Assembly: GCA_023014485.1 (NCBI GenBank)
Contig: JAJOZX010000196.1
Coordinates: 62,001 to 126,000 of the forward strand
Source: Bathynomus jamesi
Taxonomy: Eukaryota; Arthropoda; Malacostraca; Isopoda; Cirolanidae
Direction of reading: 5' to 3'
DNA: 64,000 bases
Numbering within the stretch: the stretch's first letter is position 1; every line of letters begins with the position of its first letter. The notes under the pieces were generated by a model. The model was not told the origin of the DNA. It saw nothing but the letters and a program-made list of their open reading frames with translations, and made no database searches. This document shows positions 43,735 to 54,359 of this stretch, piece by piece. Made by a program: the position numbers and the translations under genes.

Positions 43735-46028
43735 GATGCTGAAGGGAGGAGGCTAGTTGACTTTGCTGATGAGAACTTCCTCACTCAGTGGGTCAACGAG
43801 CCTACACGAGGCGAAAGCGTTCTAGACTTAGTATTCACGACCGAAGACAACCTCGTCACTGGCCTCACCGTTGACGAATCATTGGGCGGGAGTGATCACG
43901 GTCTTATTAGGTTTCGTGTGTGCGTCCCTCGGGTGAAACGTAGTAACTCGAGAGGCAGTAAGCTCGATCTCCGGCGGGCGAACTTTGTTAGCCTCAGGGA
44001 TAGCGTAGGAAAGATGGGGTTAGAGGTTGGCGGCGATGTTGAGGGAGTGTGGAGTGCATTCCGAGACGAGATTATGGTGCTGCAGTCTGCTGCCATACCC
44101 TCAAAACCGGTCACCCCTGCTTCAACGCAGCCTAAGTGGTTCAATCGTGACATCGCTTCGGCTATCCGAAATAGGAAAGTAGCGTATAGGAGGGCAAAGG
44201 CCAATCGTTCCCACGAGAACACTGAAGCGTATGTCCGCCTGTGTAGGGAAGTGAAGGCGAAGGTTAGGCTAGCGAAACGTAACGAAGAACTACGGGTGGC
44301 AAGCCTCTGCAAGGGGAACCCTAAGGAATTCTTCAGTTATGTTAATAGTAGAAAGCCCATTAGAAGCATGATAGGACCGTTAAAGGACGGAAGCGGCGTT
44401 CTGCGGACCTCCGACGCGGACATCGCTAATGTGCTTAATGAGTACTTTGCGGGAGTGTTCACCAGGGAGGATACCCGCGTCATCCCCGAGCCAGGCGTGA
44501 GGCACGAAGGTGCTGGCCTGGATAGTGTTAGATGTACCGCGACAGTCGTTGCCGATAGAATAGACAAACTGAGCGCGTTTAAGGCTCCTGGGCCAGACCA
44601 GTTTCTCCCCAGAGTGTTGCGAGAAGTGCGCGACCAGGTGGCTCCCCACCTGGCTACAGTCTTCAACAAATCGTTGGAGATGGGCCAGGTGCCTGGTGAC
44701 TGGAGGGAAGCCAACGTGACCCCTATCTTTAAGAAAGGCGATCACGAAAGTCCAGGGAACTATCGTCCCATTAGTCTCACTTCAGGTGTAGGTAAATTAT
44801 TAGAAGGGATAATAGCTGATAGGATCGTTGACCATTTGGATTTCTACAAGCTGCTTGGGGACTCCCAACATGGGTTTAGACGGCATAGGTCGTGTCTCAC
44901 CAACTTGTTCGAGTTTTTCCACGTCATGTTGAGTGAGTACGATAAGAGTAGGGCGATTGATATACTTTATCTCGACTTTCAGAAAGCCTTTGATAAGGTA
45001 CCTCACCGCCGGCTAATGGCGAAAGTGCGCGCGCTGGGTATCGGTGGGGAAATAGGTAGGTGGATTGAAAACTGGCTGAGGAATAGGCGGCAGAGGGTGG
45101 TAATTAAAGGGGCTAGTTCGGGTTGGGCCTCGGTCACTAGTGGGGTTCCTCAGGGTTCCGTTTTGGGGCCACTGTTGTTTATCATTTACATAAATGATAT
45201 CGACGGTGGCATCGTCAGTCGGATCGCCAAATTCGCTGATGACACCAAGCTTGGGGCCAATGTTGGGACGCCCGAAGCGATCGAGGAACTGCGTGCGGAC
45301 CTAGGTAGGATAGGAGAGTGGTCCGAAAAATGGCAAATGCCGTTTAACTTAGGTAAATGCAAAGTGATGCACATTGGCTACGCCAATCCCAAGTCGGACT
45401 ACTCGATGTTGGGTAGTAATATCGAGGTGACTGATTTAGAAAAGGACTTGGGTGTGCTAATTAGCAGCGACCTTAAGTTTACGAAACAGTGTGTAGAGGT
45501 GGAAAAGAAACCCAGAAACTATTGGGTTATATCAGGAGGCAATTTCAGTTTCGGAACAAGGAGATTGTGCTCTCACTGTACAATTCCCTTGTTCGGCCGC
45601 ACCTGGAGTATGCTGTGCAGTTCTGGTCGCCCACCCTCAGGAAAGATATTGAGAGGCTGGAGCGAGTGCAGGCGAGGGCCACAAAGTTAATCCCTTCCGT
45701 TAGGCATATGGACTACAATCGACGGTTACGCGCCCTGAACTTGTTTTCGCTTGAAACTCGGAGGCTGCGCGGTCAACTGATCGAGGTTTTCAAGCTCTTA
45801 CGCGGGTTCAACGATGTCGATTTTAGAAGTATGTTTAGTTTAAATGATAACCCAACTCGCAATAATGGTTGGAAGTTGGATTTGAAACGGTTTAGGACTA
45901 GTGTGTGTGGGAATTACTTTACGTATAAGATCTGTGACACATGGAACAGGTTACCTTCGGAAGTTGTGAACAGTTCCTCTGTGGATCAGTTCAAGAAAAG
46001 GTTAGACCAAATTTTGCACACTATTTGA
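43525..46028 (+). pseudogene. LINE ORF2, nearly intact RT (one frameshift)
   Basis: Open from an ATG at 43525 that lies in flanking DNA; residues 50-70 are the (SL)n translation of the microsatellite. True LINE protein begins at about PDAEGRR (43733). Motifs: LDLVFTTEDN, GGSDHGLIRFRV (endonuclease SDH), FKAPGPDQFLPRVLREV, FKKGDHESPGNYRPISLTS, SQHGFRRHRSCLTNL, ILYLDFQKAFDKVPH (first Asp), [27 protein letters not shown] (catalytic DD intact), WQMPFNLGKCKVMH. Near 45505 one base is lost and the protein continues in the frame of 45489-46028: KLLGYIRRQFQFRNKEIV, LVRPHLEYAVQFWSPTL, WNRLPSEVVNSSSVDQFKKR. It strongly resembles vertebrate and invertebrate CR1 C-termini. Confidence 0.9.
43664..43733. 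repeat. (TC)n microsatellite at LINE 5' junction
   Basis: About 34 TC units, immediately followed by the truncated LINE (CCCGATGCTGAAGGG). Confidence 0.96.
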
Positions 46029-46144
46029 GTGTGTAGAAAATTTTCCGTGGCACCCGTTGCCATTGGTACCTCCTCGGTATGGGCCGCAAGGCCTTTTGAG
46101 GTACTTCTTTTCCTTGTAACTCCTTGTAACTCTCTCTCTCTCTC
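43734..46144 (+). mobile_element. CR1-like LINE, copy 1, 5'-truncated
   Basis: Starts in the endonuclease, ends with the 3' region GGTACTTCTTTTCCTTGTAA, a doubled CTTGTAACTC and (TC)n. Both ends lie in (TC)n sequence. A second copy of the same family follows directly. Well preserved: a single frameshift. Confidence 0.92.
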
Positions 46145-47626
46145 GTGACAGTCGTTGCCGATAGAATAGACAAACTGAGCGCGTTTAAGGCTCCTGGGCC
46201 AAACCAGTTCCTCCCCAGAGTCTTGCGGGAAGTGCGCGACCAGGTGGCTCCCCCACCTGGCTACAGTCTTCAACAAATCGTTAGAGATGGGCCAGCCAGG
46301 TGTCTGGTGATTGGAGGGAAGCCAACGTGACCCCTATCTTCAAGAAAGGGGATCACGAAAGTCCAGGGAACTATCGCCCCATTAGTCTCACTTCGGTTGG
46401 AGGTAAATTATTAGAGGGGATAATAGCGGATAGGATTGTTGACCATTTGGATTCCTACAAGCTGCTTGGGGACTCCCAACATGGGTTTAGACGGCATAGG
46501 TCGTGTCTCACCAACCTGCTTTTGTTTTTCCACGTAATGTGGAGTGAGTATGATAAGAGTAGGGCGATTGATATACTTTATCTCGACTTTCAGAAAGCCT
46601 TTGATAAGGTACAGTATCTCACTGCCGGCTAATGGCCAAAGTCCGCGCGCTGAGTATCAGTGGGGAAGTAGGTAGGTGTATTGAAAACTGGCTGAAGAAT
46701 AGGCGGCAGACGGTTGTAATTAAAGGGGCTAGCTTGGGTTGGGCCTTGGTCACTAGCGGGGTTCCTCAGGGTTCTGTTTTGGGGCCACTGTTGTTTATCA
46801 TTTATATAAATGATATCGATGCTGGCATCATCAGTAGGATTGCCAAATTCACTGATGATACCAAGTTGGGGCCAATGTTGGGACGCCCGAAGCGATCGAG
46901 CAACTGCGTGCGGACCTACGTACGATAGGAGAGTGGTCCGAAAAATGGCAAATGCCATTTAACTTGGATAAATGCAAGGTGATGCACATTGGCTACGCCA
47001 ATCCCAAGTCGGACTACTACATGTAGGGGAGTAATATCGAGGCCACTGATTTGGAAAAGGAATTGGGTGTGCTAAATAGCAGCGACCTTAAGTTTACTAA
47101 ACAGTGCTTAGAGGTGGAAAAGAAAGCCCAGAAGCTGTTGGGTTATATCAGGAGACAATTTCAATTTCGGAACAAGGAGATTGTGCTATCACTGTACAAT
47201 TCTCTGGTTCGACCACACCTGGAGTATGCTGTGCAGTTCTGGTCGCCCACCCTCAGGGAAGATATTGAGAAGTTGGAGTGAGTCCAGGCAAGGGCCACAA
47301 AGTTAATCCCTTCCGCTAGCCATATGGGCTACAATCGACGCTTACGCGCGCTGAATTTGTTTTCGCTAGAAACTCGGAGGCTGTGCGGTCAACTCATGGA
47401 GGTTTTTAAGCTCATATACGGGTTCAACAATGTCGATTTTAGAAGCATGTTTAGTTTAAATGATAACCCAACTCGCAACAATAGTTGGAAGTTGGGTTTG
47501 AAATGGTTTAGCACTAGTGTGTGTGGGAATTACTTTACCTATAAGATCTGTGACACGTGGAACAGGCTACCTTCAGAAGTTGTGAACAGTTCTTCTGTGG
47601 ATCTGTTCAAGAAAAGGTTAGACTGA
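46145..47626 (+). pseudogene. LINE ORF2 fragment of copy 2
   Basis: Frames 46145-46330, 46300-46632, 46632-46928, 47051-47281 and 47324-47626 cover the protein from VVADRIDKLSAFKAPGP to WNRLPSEVVNSSSVDLFKKR. Motifs [45 protein letters not shown] and KFTDDTKLG are visible; the catalytic FADD has become FTDD, which would weaken or destroy activity. A TAG or TGA interrupts it near 47020 and 47280. Dead. Confidence 0.88.
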
Positions 47627-47755
47627 ATCTTGCACACTATTTGTGGGTGTATGAATTTTTCCCTGGCACCCGTTGCCATTGGTACCTCCTCGGTATGGAC
47701 CGCAAGGCCTTTTGAGGTACTTCTTTTCCTTGTAACTCCTTGTAACTCTCTTTCA
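46145..47755 (+). mobile_element. CR1-like LINE, copy 2, 5'-truncated
   Basis: Starts at TGACAGTCGTTGCCGATAGA directly after the (TC)n tail of copy 1, deeper inside RT, and runs to the same 3' end, followed by (CA)n at 47752-47785. It is clearly diverged from copy 1 by scattered substitutions. Confidence 0.9.
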
Positions 47756-47852
47756 CACACACATACACACACACACAAACACACAATTAAATTGAACAAA
47801 CACAAGTGGAATAGGTAAAAATTTATCTTTTCATTCGTGGTACATTTTGAGT

Positions 47853-47912
<60 letters not shown>

Positions 47913-47916
47913 TTAC
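47752..47916. repeat. (CA)n and palindromic (AAT)n(ATT)n microsatellites
   Basis: (CA)n at 47752-47785, then at 47858-47916 AAT triplets followed by ATT triplets, a perfect trinucleotide palindrome of about 59 bp. Confidence 0.93.
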
Positions 47917-48441
47917 TTAAAAATTTAAAAAAAAACTACAAATGTCTGATCCAAGGAGCTTTTCCGAGCCATTTTAACTCTTTCACGGAATATAAACCAT
48001 CGCAAAGATGAGTACAGGTGTAATAAACAGGTAAATAATACACTACAATTTTCTTTTACCTGTTTAAAACTTTAAAAAATCAATAAAAACAATTGATTTG
48101 TCGCATTTGCGTAAATAATAAAAAAAAAATTAGTCCTGAAACGGTAATAAAAACAATACTTCTTTCATATATTCGAAGTTTCTTCAGTAGCAAATACGAA
48201 GGGTTTTTCTCCATTATCTAAATGCACGAAATGCATTCAACGTTATATAACCATAAAAGGGTAAAAACCCATTCATCATCCTTTACCTGTGGACATAAAA
48301 AGAAAGTGGTTTAAGCTATGAATAATCGTAAAAAGGAAGTAAAATCAATGAAATGCCTTTATACCTGCGTCAATAAAAGGACCCGTGTTGTGAGGCTTAG
48401 AAGGTCTTGTTTTGTTGTTTTGTTTCAGCCCTGTACAAGAC

Positions 48442-48444
<3 letters not shown>
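47917..48444. other. No feature seen
   Basis: AT-rich, A-run containing DNA with no recognised ORF or TIR; (TG)n follows at 48445-48486. Confidence 0.4.
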
Positions 48445-48489
<45 letters not shown>

Positions 48490-49220
48490 CACGAGGGTAA
48501 GTAAAAAGGTATCCGCAATTTGTCTGTCTATTTTTTCAGAATTGTCTACACTGTTGACCCTTGACGGCGCTGCAGTCACTGAGCGTACAGATCGCTGTTT
48601 CGTGGGATTGAAATCGTGACACTCAGTTGTTTAGTTGTAATCGCGCTGTAAACGTGGCCGCACCACTTTCGACTTGCACCAAAGAAGAGCAGCGCGTGCT
48701 GGCGTTCGTTTTTTGTGGGCTGAGGGCGTAAGAGGGGCTAAAATTCACAGAAAAAGATTATTTGTATAGTATGGTGATCAAGTTTTGCTACAGCGGAGCG
48801 TGTACGAATGGAGCGAAATGTCCAAAAATGGCCGAACAAATGTCGACTTGGTGGTCGTTGTGGACAGCCGCCCTGAACGTCGGCGACATTTGTTCGGCCA
48901 TTTTTGAACATTTCTATCCATTCGTACACGCTCCGCTGTGGCAAAACTTAATCACCATACTGTACAGATAATCTTCTGTGAATTTCAGCCCCCTTTACGC
49001 CCTCAACCCACAAAAAACGAATGCTGCTCTTCTTTGGCGCAGGTCGAAAGTGGTGCGGCTATGTTTACAGCTCGATTACGACTGAACAACTGAGTGTCAA
49101 GGTCTCAATCCCACGAAGCAGCGATCTGTACGGTCAGTGACTACAGCGCCGCCAACGGTCAGCAGTGTAGACAATTCTGGAAAAAAGACAGACAAATTGC
49201 GGATATTTTTTGACTTACCA
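48490..49220. mobile_element. Mariner foldback derivative, 731 bp
   Basis: Left end CACGAGGGTAAGTAAAAAGG, right end (inverted) TGGTAAGTCAAAAAATATCC, then the shared GCAATTTGTCTGTC; TA flanks at 48488-48489 and 49221-49222. Almost the whole element is palindromic around about 48860: GTACGAATGGA and the AAATGGCCGAACAAATGTCG stretch recur inverted, so the element is two 5' ends joined head to head. Confidence 0.87.
48660..48960. pseudogene. Mariner transposase N-terminus, in both arms
   Basis: Plus arm: TKEEQR then, with breaks, VYEWSE-like residues; minus arm (48738-48944): MPQRSVYEWIEMFKNGRTNV. 'SVYEWIE-FKNGRTSV' is the second helix-turn-helix of mariner-type N-termini of the Mos1/SETMAR kind. 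No catalytic domain remains. Coordinates are approximate because frames drift between arms. Confidence 0.65.
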
Positions 49221-49477
49221 TATAGGGAGGAGATTGTTAATCAGGAGACAAGGAGTTCTGGAACCCCGTTCCTACTGTCACTGTCCTCCTTGGCTGATCT
49301 TTTTCCGTGTCTCATCTACCCTATGAGCAGTCCAGAATGTTCTCAAACACACACTTCTCCCTCTATTCCTCATTACACATACATGCATTTTACACACTAC
49401 ACAATTTTTCAAAATTAAAAAGAAAATTATTAAGAATAATATTTGCATTTTGGCTCTCTTCTTCTCTTTCTATAGGG

Positions 49478-49558
49478 GGGGGGGGGAGGGGGCATTTCTG
49501 CCGGCGTTCGCCCTTGGCCCCTACTTCCTGCCTAAAAAAAAAAAAATATATATATACA

Positions 49559-49593
<35 letters not shown>

Positions 49594-49600
49594 TACGAGA
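49478..49600. repeat. G run, A run and (TA)n
   Basis: Poly-G at 49476-49494 with one A, poly-A at 49534-49546, (TA)n interrupted by CAGTG to 49592. Confidence 0.9.
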
Positions 49601-49966
49601 TATTTCAATTTCTTCAAAGGATTTTCGTGACGCCATTCTTAGAAGCAAAGTTGAGTTTTCTGGAGAAGTGAAACCATTATTTTTGCTCTTTATTGATCTA
49701 CCTTCTTTCTCTGCCGTGATTAGCCGCATTCATAGCAAATGAGAACTTATTAACTCAGTAGACCTAATTGAAGAGCGGGAAACGTTATTAAGCATATGGA
49801 AAATTCATTACATTTACAGGGTATCCATGAAATTCAACATCATACGCAGAGTTTATTGAGTCCAGTTTACTTCTAGGTTGAAGGGCTTTATGGGCCACCC
49901 TGTGGATTACATTTTAGAAAGAAAGAATATTTTACATAATTACGATACCATCAATAGACCTAACCA
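49600..49966. other. No feature seen
   Basis: Unique-looking sequence; nothing supportable. Confidence 0.4.
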
Positions 49967-49974
49967 GAGTTGGA

Positions 49975-50611
49975 AAGATTGCTTATTTTTTAAAAATTTG
50001 TGATTACAATTACAGCGGATTAGTGCTGTAACGATTACATTTTTGATTACGTGTGGTGATGACGAATGAAGCTGATCATAGACTGAACTGTATCGATAAT
50101 TCAATGTACTGTAGATCGTGAAAAAAACTAAATTCTTTTGCTTTACAGAATGTTTCGATTCGATTTCACAGTTCACATGTCACATCTTTGGGAATAATTC
50201 ACGTTGCATTTGATCAACAACAATGCACGGAAGGTGTCAACGCCCAAGCCCGCTCGCCCCCCCAGGTAGAAGTTCCCCGAAGATGGCGAAAACACGTTCA
50301 GAATGAGCCAAGGTAGCTGTGGCTCCAAGATACTGGCGCGCTAAGTCTTTCAGGGGGCAGTTCTTGTAACGACGCCAGTATTCTAGAGAGCTGGAAGAAT
50401 GTGGCAATAGTTCATCCCTCTCCCTTAGATAAATAATTGTCAACGTCATCTTCAAACGCACTTTGCTGGGTTGTCTTTGGCACGAAAATAACACAAAAAA
50501 TATCCATGTAATAAATTTTTCCTTCGGTTGACCGCTACGATTACAATTATGATAACCGGAATAATACGTAATCATTACAAATGTAATCGTTTACACAGAT
50601 TTCCAGCTCTG
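49975..50611 (-). mobile_element. hAT deletion derivative with 8-bp TSD
   Basis: Ends CAGAGTTGGAAAGATT and, inverted, CAGAGCTGGAAATCTG. Flanks GACCTAAC (49967-49974) and AACCTAAC (50612-50619) are an 8-bp duplication with one mismatch. TGTAATCG/GATTACA repeats lie inside both ends. Confidence 0.87.
50237..50430 (-). pseudogene. hAT transposase C-terminal dimerisation fragment
   Basis: Minus-strand frame: LEYWRRYKNCPLKDLARQYL then GATATLAHSERVFAIFGELL. 'W...K..PL..LAR-YL-..ATSA-SERVFS-AG' is the hAT C-terminal dimerisation motif; here APSERVFS has become AHSERVFA. The open frame spans 112 codons (50237-50575), but only about 65 residues are recognisable. The catalytic domain has been deleted. 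Confidence 0.82.
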
Positions 50612-50764
50612 AACCTAACTTCCTCCCCATAACCTGGCCAATTAAAATGAAGTATTTTTAATAAGCTCACGAGATTCACGTTTTTCTGCTAAGGAAAAAG
50701 TTCCGTCCTTCCGGGACAATAATAGGTTCTTATAAATTAATTTAAATTAAAAGAGTCATTGTAA

Positions 50765-51200
50765 TCTATACTATAATAAGAGAGCTGTCCGTCCGTCTGT
50801 CCGTCTGTCTGTCTGTCCGTCTGTCCGTCTGTCCGTCCGTCACATTTTCAGAAATTGTGAGAAAAAATTGTGAGAAAAAAATTCAGAAATTGTAAAAAAA
50901 ATTCAGAAATTGTATTACGGGCGGCTATGTGAAGCTCAAGATTTTCATGACTGTGTTCTTTTCTGTAGTTTAGCAATGGGGGAAGGGTTGGGGTGGGGGG
51001 AAGGGTGGGGGTGGGGGTAATGGGGGATGGGGGTGGGGCGGAAGGGTGGGGGTGGGGGTAATGGGGGATGGGTGTGGTAATGGGGAGGGGTGGGGGTAAT
51101 GGGGGAGGGGGTTAGCCCCAAAGTTGTATGAATGGTTTTGGGAGATACCAGATTCAGAAATGTTGACACAATGTGAAGCTCAAAATTTTCACGGCTGGGA
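50765..51200. repeat. Possible Helitron-type head with (GTCC/GTCT)n and G-rich minisatellite
   Basis: ATCTATACTATAATAAGAGA (50766-50785) precedes GTCCGTCTGTCC repeats (50789-50842), a combination I associate with Helitron/Helentron-type 5' ends, but no 3' hairpin-CTAG end was found. 50977-51118 is a G-rich minisatellite with units like GGGGGTGGGGGTAATGGGGG. GTGAAGCTCAAGATTTTCA (50930) and GTGAAGCTCAAAATTTTCA (51171) form a direct pair around it. Confidence 0.45.
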
Positions 51201-51644
51201 ACTGTACTAGTTTGTTATAAATTTCAAGGTATGATAAAAAACAATCGATAACTTTGTAAACATTAACAAGAAAGGCTATTAAAGTATTCTTTCTTAGCTT
51301 CGTTTCGCCCATTATGGGTGACGTCACAACAATAAGATGGTGAGACTGAAATAACCCTGTTCAAAGTCACGCCGTACGGTGACATCAAGTTTCAGAATTA
51401 TCCCACTGTAAGCGTATTGAATATTTTCATTGTGAGCTAGATCGAGCAATCATTGTACTTTGGGAATGAGCATAGCTGACTTCCGAACACCCACTGGATG
51501 TTGAATGCCTTTTATCATGTCGTTTTGGCTTCGTCTTTTCAGATTAAAGTAGGTGTATCGTTTGTTTTAATATTTTATTTCATTGGATGAATAACAGTTT
51601 CATTTACAGCCACAAACTTTTATCTTGTTTTAATGTTTAATGGA
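51201..51644. other. No feature seen
   Basis: Unique-looking sequence. ATTATGGGTGACGTCACAAC contains a CRE-like TGACGTCA at 51328-51335; with no gene nearby it is not interpretable. Confidence 0.4.
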
Positions 51645-51645
51645 G

Positions 51646-51681
<36 letters not shown>

Positions 51682-51686
<5 letters not shown>

Positions 51687-51975
51687 CTCAGTGGTGCAGT
51701 GTTTAGCATCACTGACTACGAATCCATCGGCCCCGGGATCGAGACCCGGTGACGGCAGGCGGCGCGCAGCAAAATCCAGCTGTTCATCCTTCCATACAAT
51801 AAAAATTGTTTGGTAGATAAATAGGTAGCCTAGTGGTTAAGACGTTGGACTGCTGGTGGGGCGTAGTTCGGATTTCACGTTAAAGTGTAGGTCTAAGGTG
51901 GAGTGACAAGTTTGACCTACATCAGAATGAACAATTCTGGCGGAAGCAAAACCAAGGTTAACCAAGGTTATACGT
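51682..51975 (+). mobile_element. tRNA-derived SINE pair
   Basis: 51682-51790: head GCGCCTCAGTGGTGCAGTGT with A-box TGGTGCAGTGT and B-box GGGATCGAGACCC; same family as 34480-34690. 51826-51975: a second head GGTAGCCTAGTGGTTAAGAC with A-box-like AGCCTAGTGG and GTTCGGATTTC as decayed B box. Directly preceded by (TA)n at 51648-51681. Confidence 0.65.
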
Positions 51976-52526
51976 TTCGTCCTTTTTAAAAAAAAAAATA
52001 ACTATCTCTTTATATAAATGAAAGTATTCATTTTAATTACCGTCATTGTACGTGAATATTATGCCAAAGATTAGACAAACTAAAAAAAAAACCCTTTCAC
52101 AGTCCCATTTGAAAAGGCTTCCCCCTCCCCCAACGCCCCCTTTTCAGAAAAAAAAATGAATCCTGCATCTGAGAATAAAAAAACATGCAAATATTTATTA
52201 AAATATGAACAATAGACCGAGGTTATCTCAAACTTTGGCCAAACTTCGACCATTTTGGGGAGAAATTTTTGTTTGGTTTTTTCAATCTTGTAAAGATTCT
52301 TCGCATATTCTAATTTTTCGGCCATGAATTTTAATTACACTTTTAGCTAACAAATCGCCCTAATTTTAGTAATTTAAGTTTAAGACTTGTTATGGAGCCT
52401 TAAATGAGTATAGTTTTATTGCTACCATTAAAATTACAGTTGATATGCATTACAGTTGATATGCATTAGTCTCACCGTATAATATTACGTTCAAGATTGG
52501 GCACACATTGCGGCCAAAACTATATA
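51976..52526. other. No gene seen
   Basis: A/T runs and short minus ORF 52080-52325 without recognisable family. GTTGATATGCATTACA is doubled at 52438-52466. Confidence 0.4.
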
Positions 52527-53160
52527 CAGGGTGTCCCAGAATTAACTATCTATTTCAATGAAATCGGACAATGTTTAAAAACACACTTTTATTTATGTTT
52601 ATCATGTTTAATATGTGTTAAAAATGTATAAATTTCTAAATTTTTTTCATAATTTTATTTTCATAATTTTTTCATAGTTTTTCATAGTTTTATTTTCATT
52701 CTCTTTCAGAACCCTATTAATAATGAATACACAAGAACGCATCTTTGTTGTAACATCCCGTATCAAAGGAATGCAATGTAATGAAATCAGAGAAAAATTT
52801 ACAAGAAGATTCCACAGAACCGGTCCTACAGACAAAGCGATTCGTGAACTTGTGAACAAATTTAAAAGAACTGGATCCGTACACGACGAGGTGGGAAGAG
52901 GACGCCCAAGGACAGCACGTAACAGTACCGAACAGGTACGACAATTGTTTGAGGATGAACCAACAACTTCGGTTAGGGAGGCCGGTCGAAGACTCAACAT
53001 ATCCAAGACAACAGTTCATAGAATCTTGCGTTCGACACTGATGAAAAAGGCTTATCACATTCAAGTATATCATAATTTAGTAATAAACACAAAATTATGT
53101 CAGTTTTTATTAAATTTGTCCGATTTCATTGAAATAGATAGTTAATTCTGGGACACCCTG
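52527..53160 (+). mobile_element. Mariner element (DD41D family), 634 bp, N-terminal half retained
   Basis: Inverted ends CAGGGTGTCCCAGAATTAAC and its complement, about 44 bp long (through AATGAAATCGGAC); TA flanks at 52525-52526 and 53161-53162. Ends resemble those of the element at 11847-12521. Confidence 0.92.
52723..53145 (+). pseudogene. Mariner transposase N-terminal DNA-binding half
   Basis: Open frame of 140 codons: MNTQERIFVVTSRIKGMQCN, FTRRFHRTGPTDKAIRELVNKF, GSVHDEVGRGRPRT (the GRPR linker between two helix-turn-helices), TSVREAGRRLNISKTTVHRIL (second HTH, about residues 86-106), LMKKAYHIQ. This is the full bipartite DNA-binding region, then the frame runs into the terminal repeat. 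The catalytic half is deleted. A protein like this could occupy transposon ends without cutting, but expression is unknown. Confidence 0.85.
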
Positions 53161-53204
53161 TATAGGAGGCCGTGTTCCGCGTGCTTTTATCGTGGTGTGT
53201 GGTG

Positions 53205-53228
53205 GTGGTGGGGGGGGGGGGGGGGGGA
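53205..53228. repeat. Poly-G run
   Basis: GGTGG followed by about 18 consecutive G. Confidence 0.95.
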
Positions 53229-53392
53229 GTAGGCGAATTGTAGTTAAAAAATTGCGCATGCAGAGTGGGTAAGTGTAAAAGTTGTTACTGCTAAATTTAT
53301 TTTCGGGAATTTAGATAAGATTAAATTTAAATTTACATTTTATGATAGGTTAATTGTTAGTGGAAGATAATCAGTGCAGTTTTTATTTTAAT

Positions 53393-53394
<2 letters not shown>

Positions 53395-53443
<49 letters not shown>

Positions 53444-53457
53444 TCTCTATATTATAT

Positions 53458-53493
<36 letters not shown>

Positions 53494-53501
53494 CATACAT
53501 A
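53395..53501. repeat. (CT)n-(TA)n compound microsatellite
   Basis: CT dinucleotides with TTC breaks to 53448, then TA to 53492, then CATACATA just before the mariner. Confidence 0.95.
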
Positions 53502-53696
53502 CAGGGTGTTTGAAAACTTTCTGTACAAATTGTAATGGGGGATAGGCAACACCAAGACAAACCCTTTTCGTCTATAAGTGTATGTCCGCTGACGTCCCAT
53601 TCGGCGCGAGAGGGGCCGCTGCAATGGCTAAAAGGTGAAGTGGGCTAGACTCGTGCTTGCCGCGGGCATTCTTAAATCGGACGTAGTACGCGTAAC

Positions 53697-54310
53697 ATGG
53701 AGCGCTTCACGACTGCTGAGATGGCTGACATGCATATGGTGTATGGGGCTGCCAATGGAAACGGAAGAGCTGCTGTGAGGTTGTACCGACAGCGCTTCCC
53801 AAACAGACGTGTGCCAAACCACCAAACGTTTGCGCATTTGCATCGGCGACTGCGAGAAACTGGAAATTCCATGCAAACATGCATGACACTGGTCGGGAGA
53901 GAAGCGTGCGCACTCCTGACATGGGAGAAGAAATCCTACGGCGATTGAAGACAATCCAAGCGCAAGCACGCGAGGTGTTGCACGTATCCTCGGTGTGAAC
54001 CACGACCTGGTCTGGAGAGGTTGCACGAGCAGCAGTTACATCCGTTTCATCGTCAGAGAGTCCACGGCATTACAACCTCGGGATTACCCTCTTCGGTGGA
54101 ATTCGCACGCTGGTTCTGCAGCAGACAGCGGTGCAGCCTAATTTTCCGGCTTATGTGTGTTCTCAGATGAGGCCTGTTTCACACGTGAGGGTGTGTTTAA
54201 CATGCACAATTCTCACGTGTGGGCGCACGCAAATCCCATGCTACACGGGTGCATGCTCATCAAGAACGGTTCGCCGTCAATGTTTGGGCGGGTATCGTCC
54301 ATGGCAAGTT
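53697..54310 (+). pseudogene. DD41D-type mariner transposase, N-terminal and first catalytic part (left arm)
   Basis: [40 protein letters not shown] and [10 protein letters not shown] are the N-terminal helix-turn-helix; after frame breaks (about 53885 and 53945) LFSDEACFTREGVFNMHNSH (54150-54210, first catalytic Asp) and VNVWAGIVHGKLL (54270-54310). It parallels the protein at 61402-62409 (MYLMYGLARCNAAAARRLYA; FSDEATFTRNGVINF; INVWAGLI). It ends at the inversion joint near 54312, so the last two catalytic Asp residues are lost. Confidence 0.82.
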
Positions 54311-54359
54311 GCTGCTCGTGCAACACTCTCCAGACCAGGTCGTGGTTCGCACCGAGGAT

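Noticed and set aside
43525..45690. 721-codon ORF as a host gene
   Set aside because: It is endonuclease/RT of a LINE, with N-terminal residues from a microsatellite.
50766..51200. Confident Helitron call
   Set aside because: Only a head-like sequence is visible; no 3' hairpin with CTRR end and no RepHel coding was found.
51328..51335. CRE-like TGACGTCA site
   Set aside because: A single 8-mer with no gene nearby is expected by chance.
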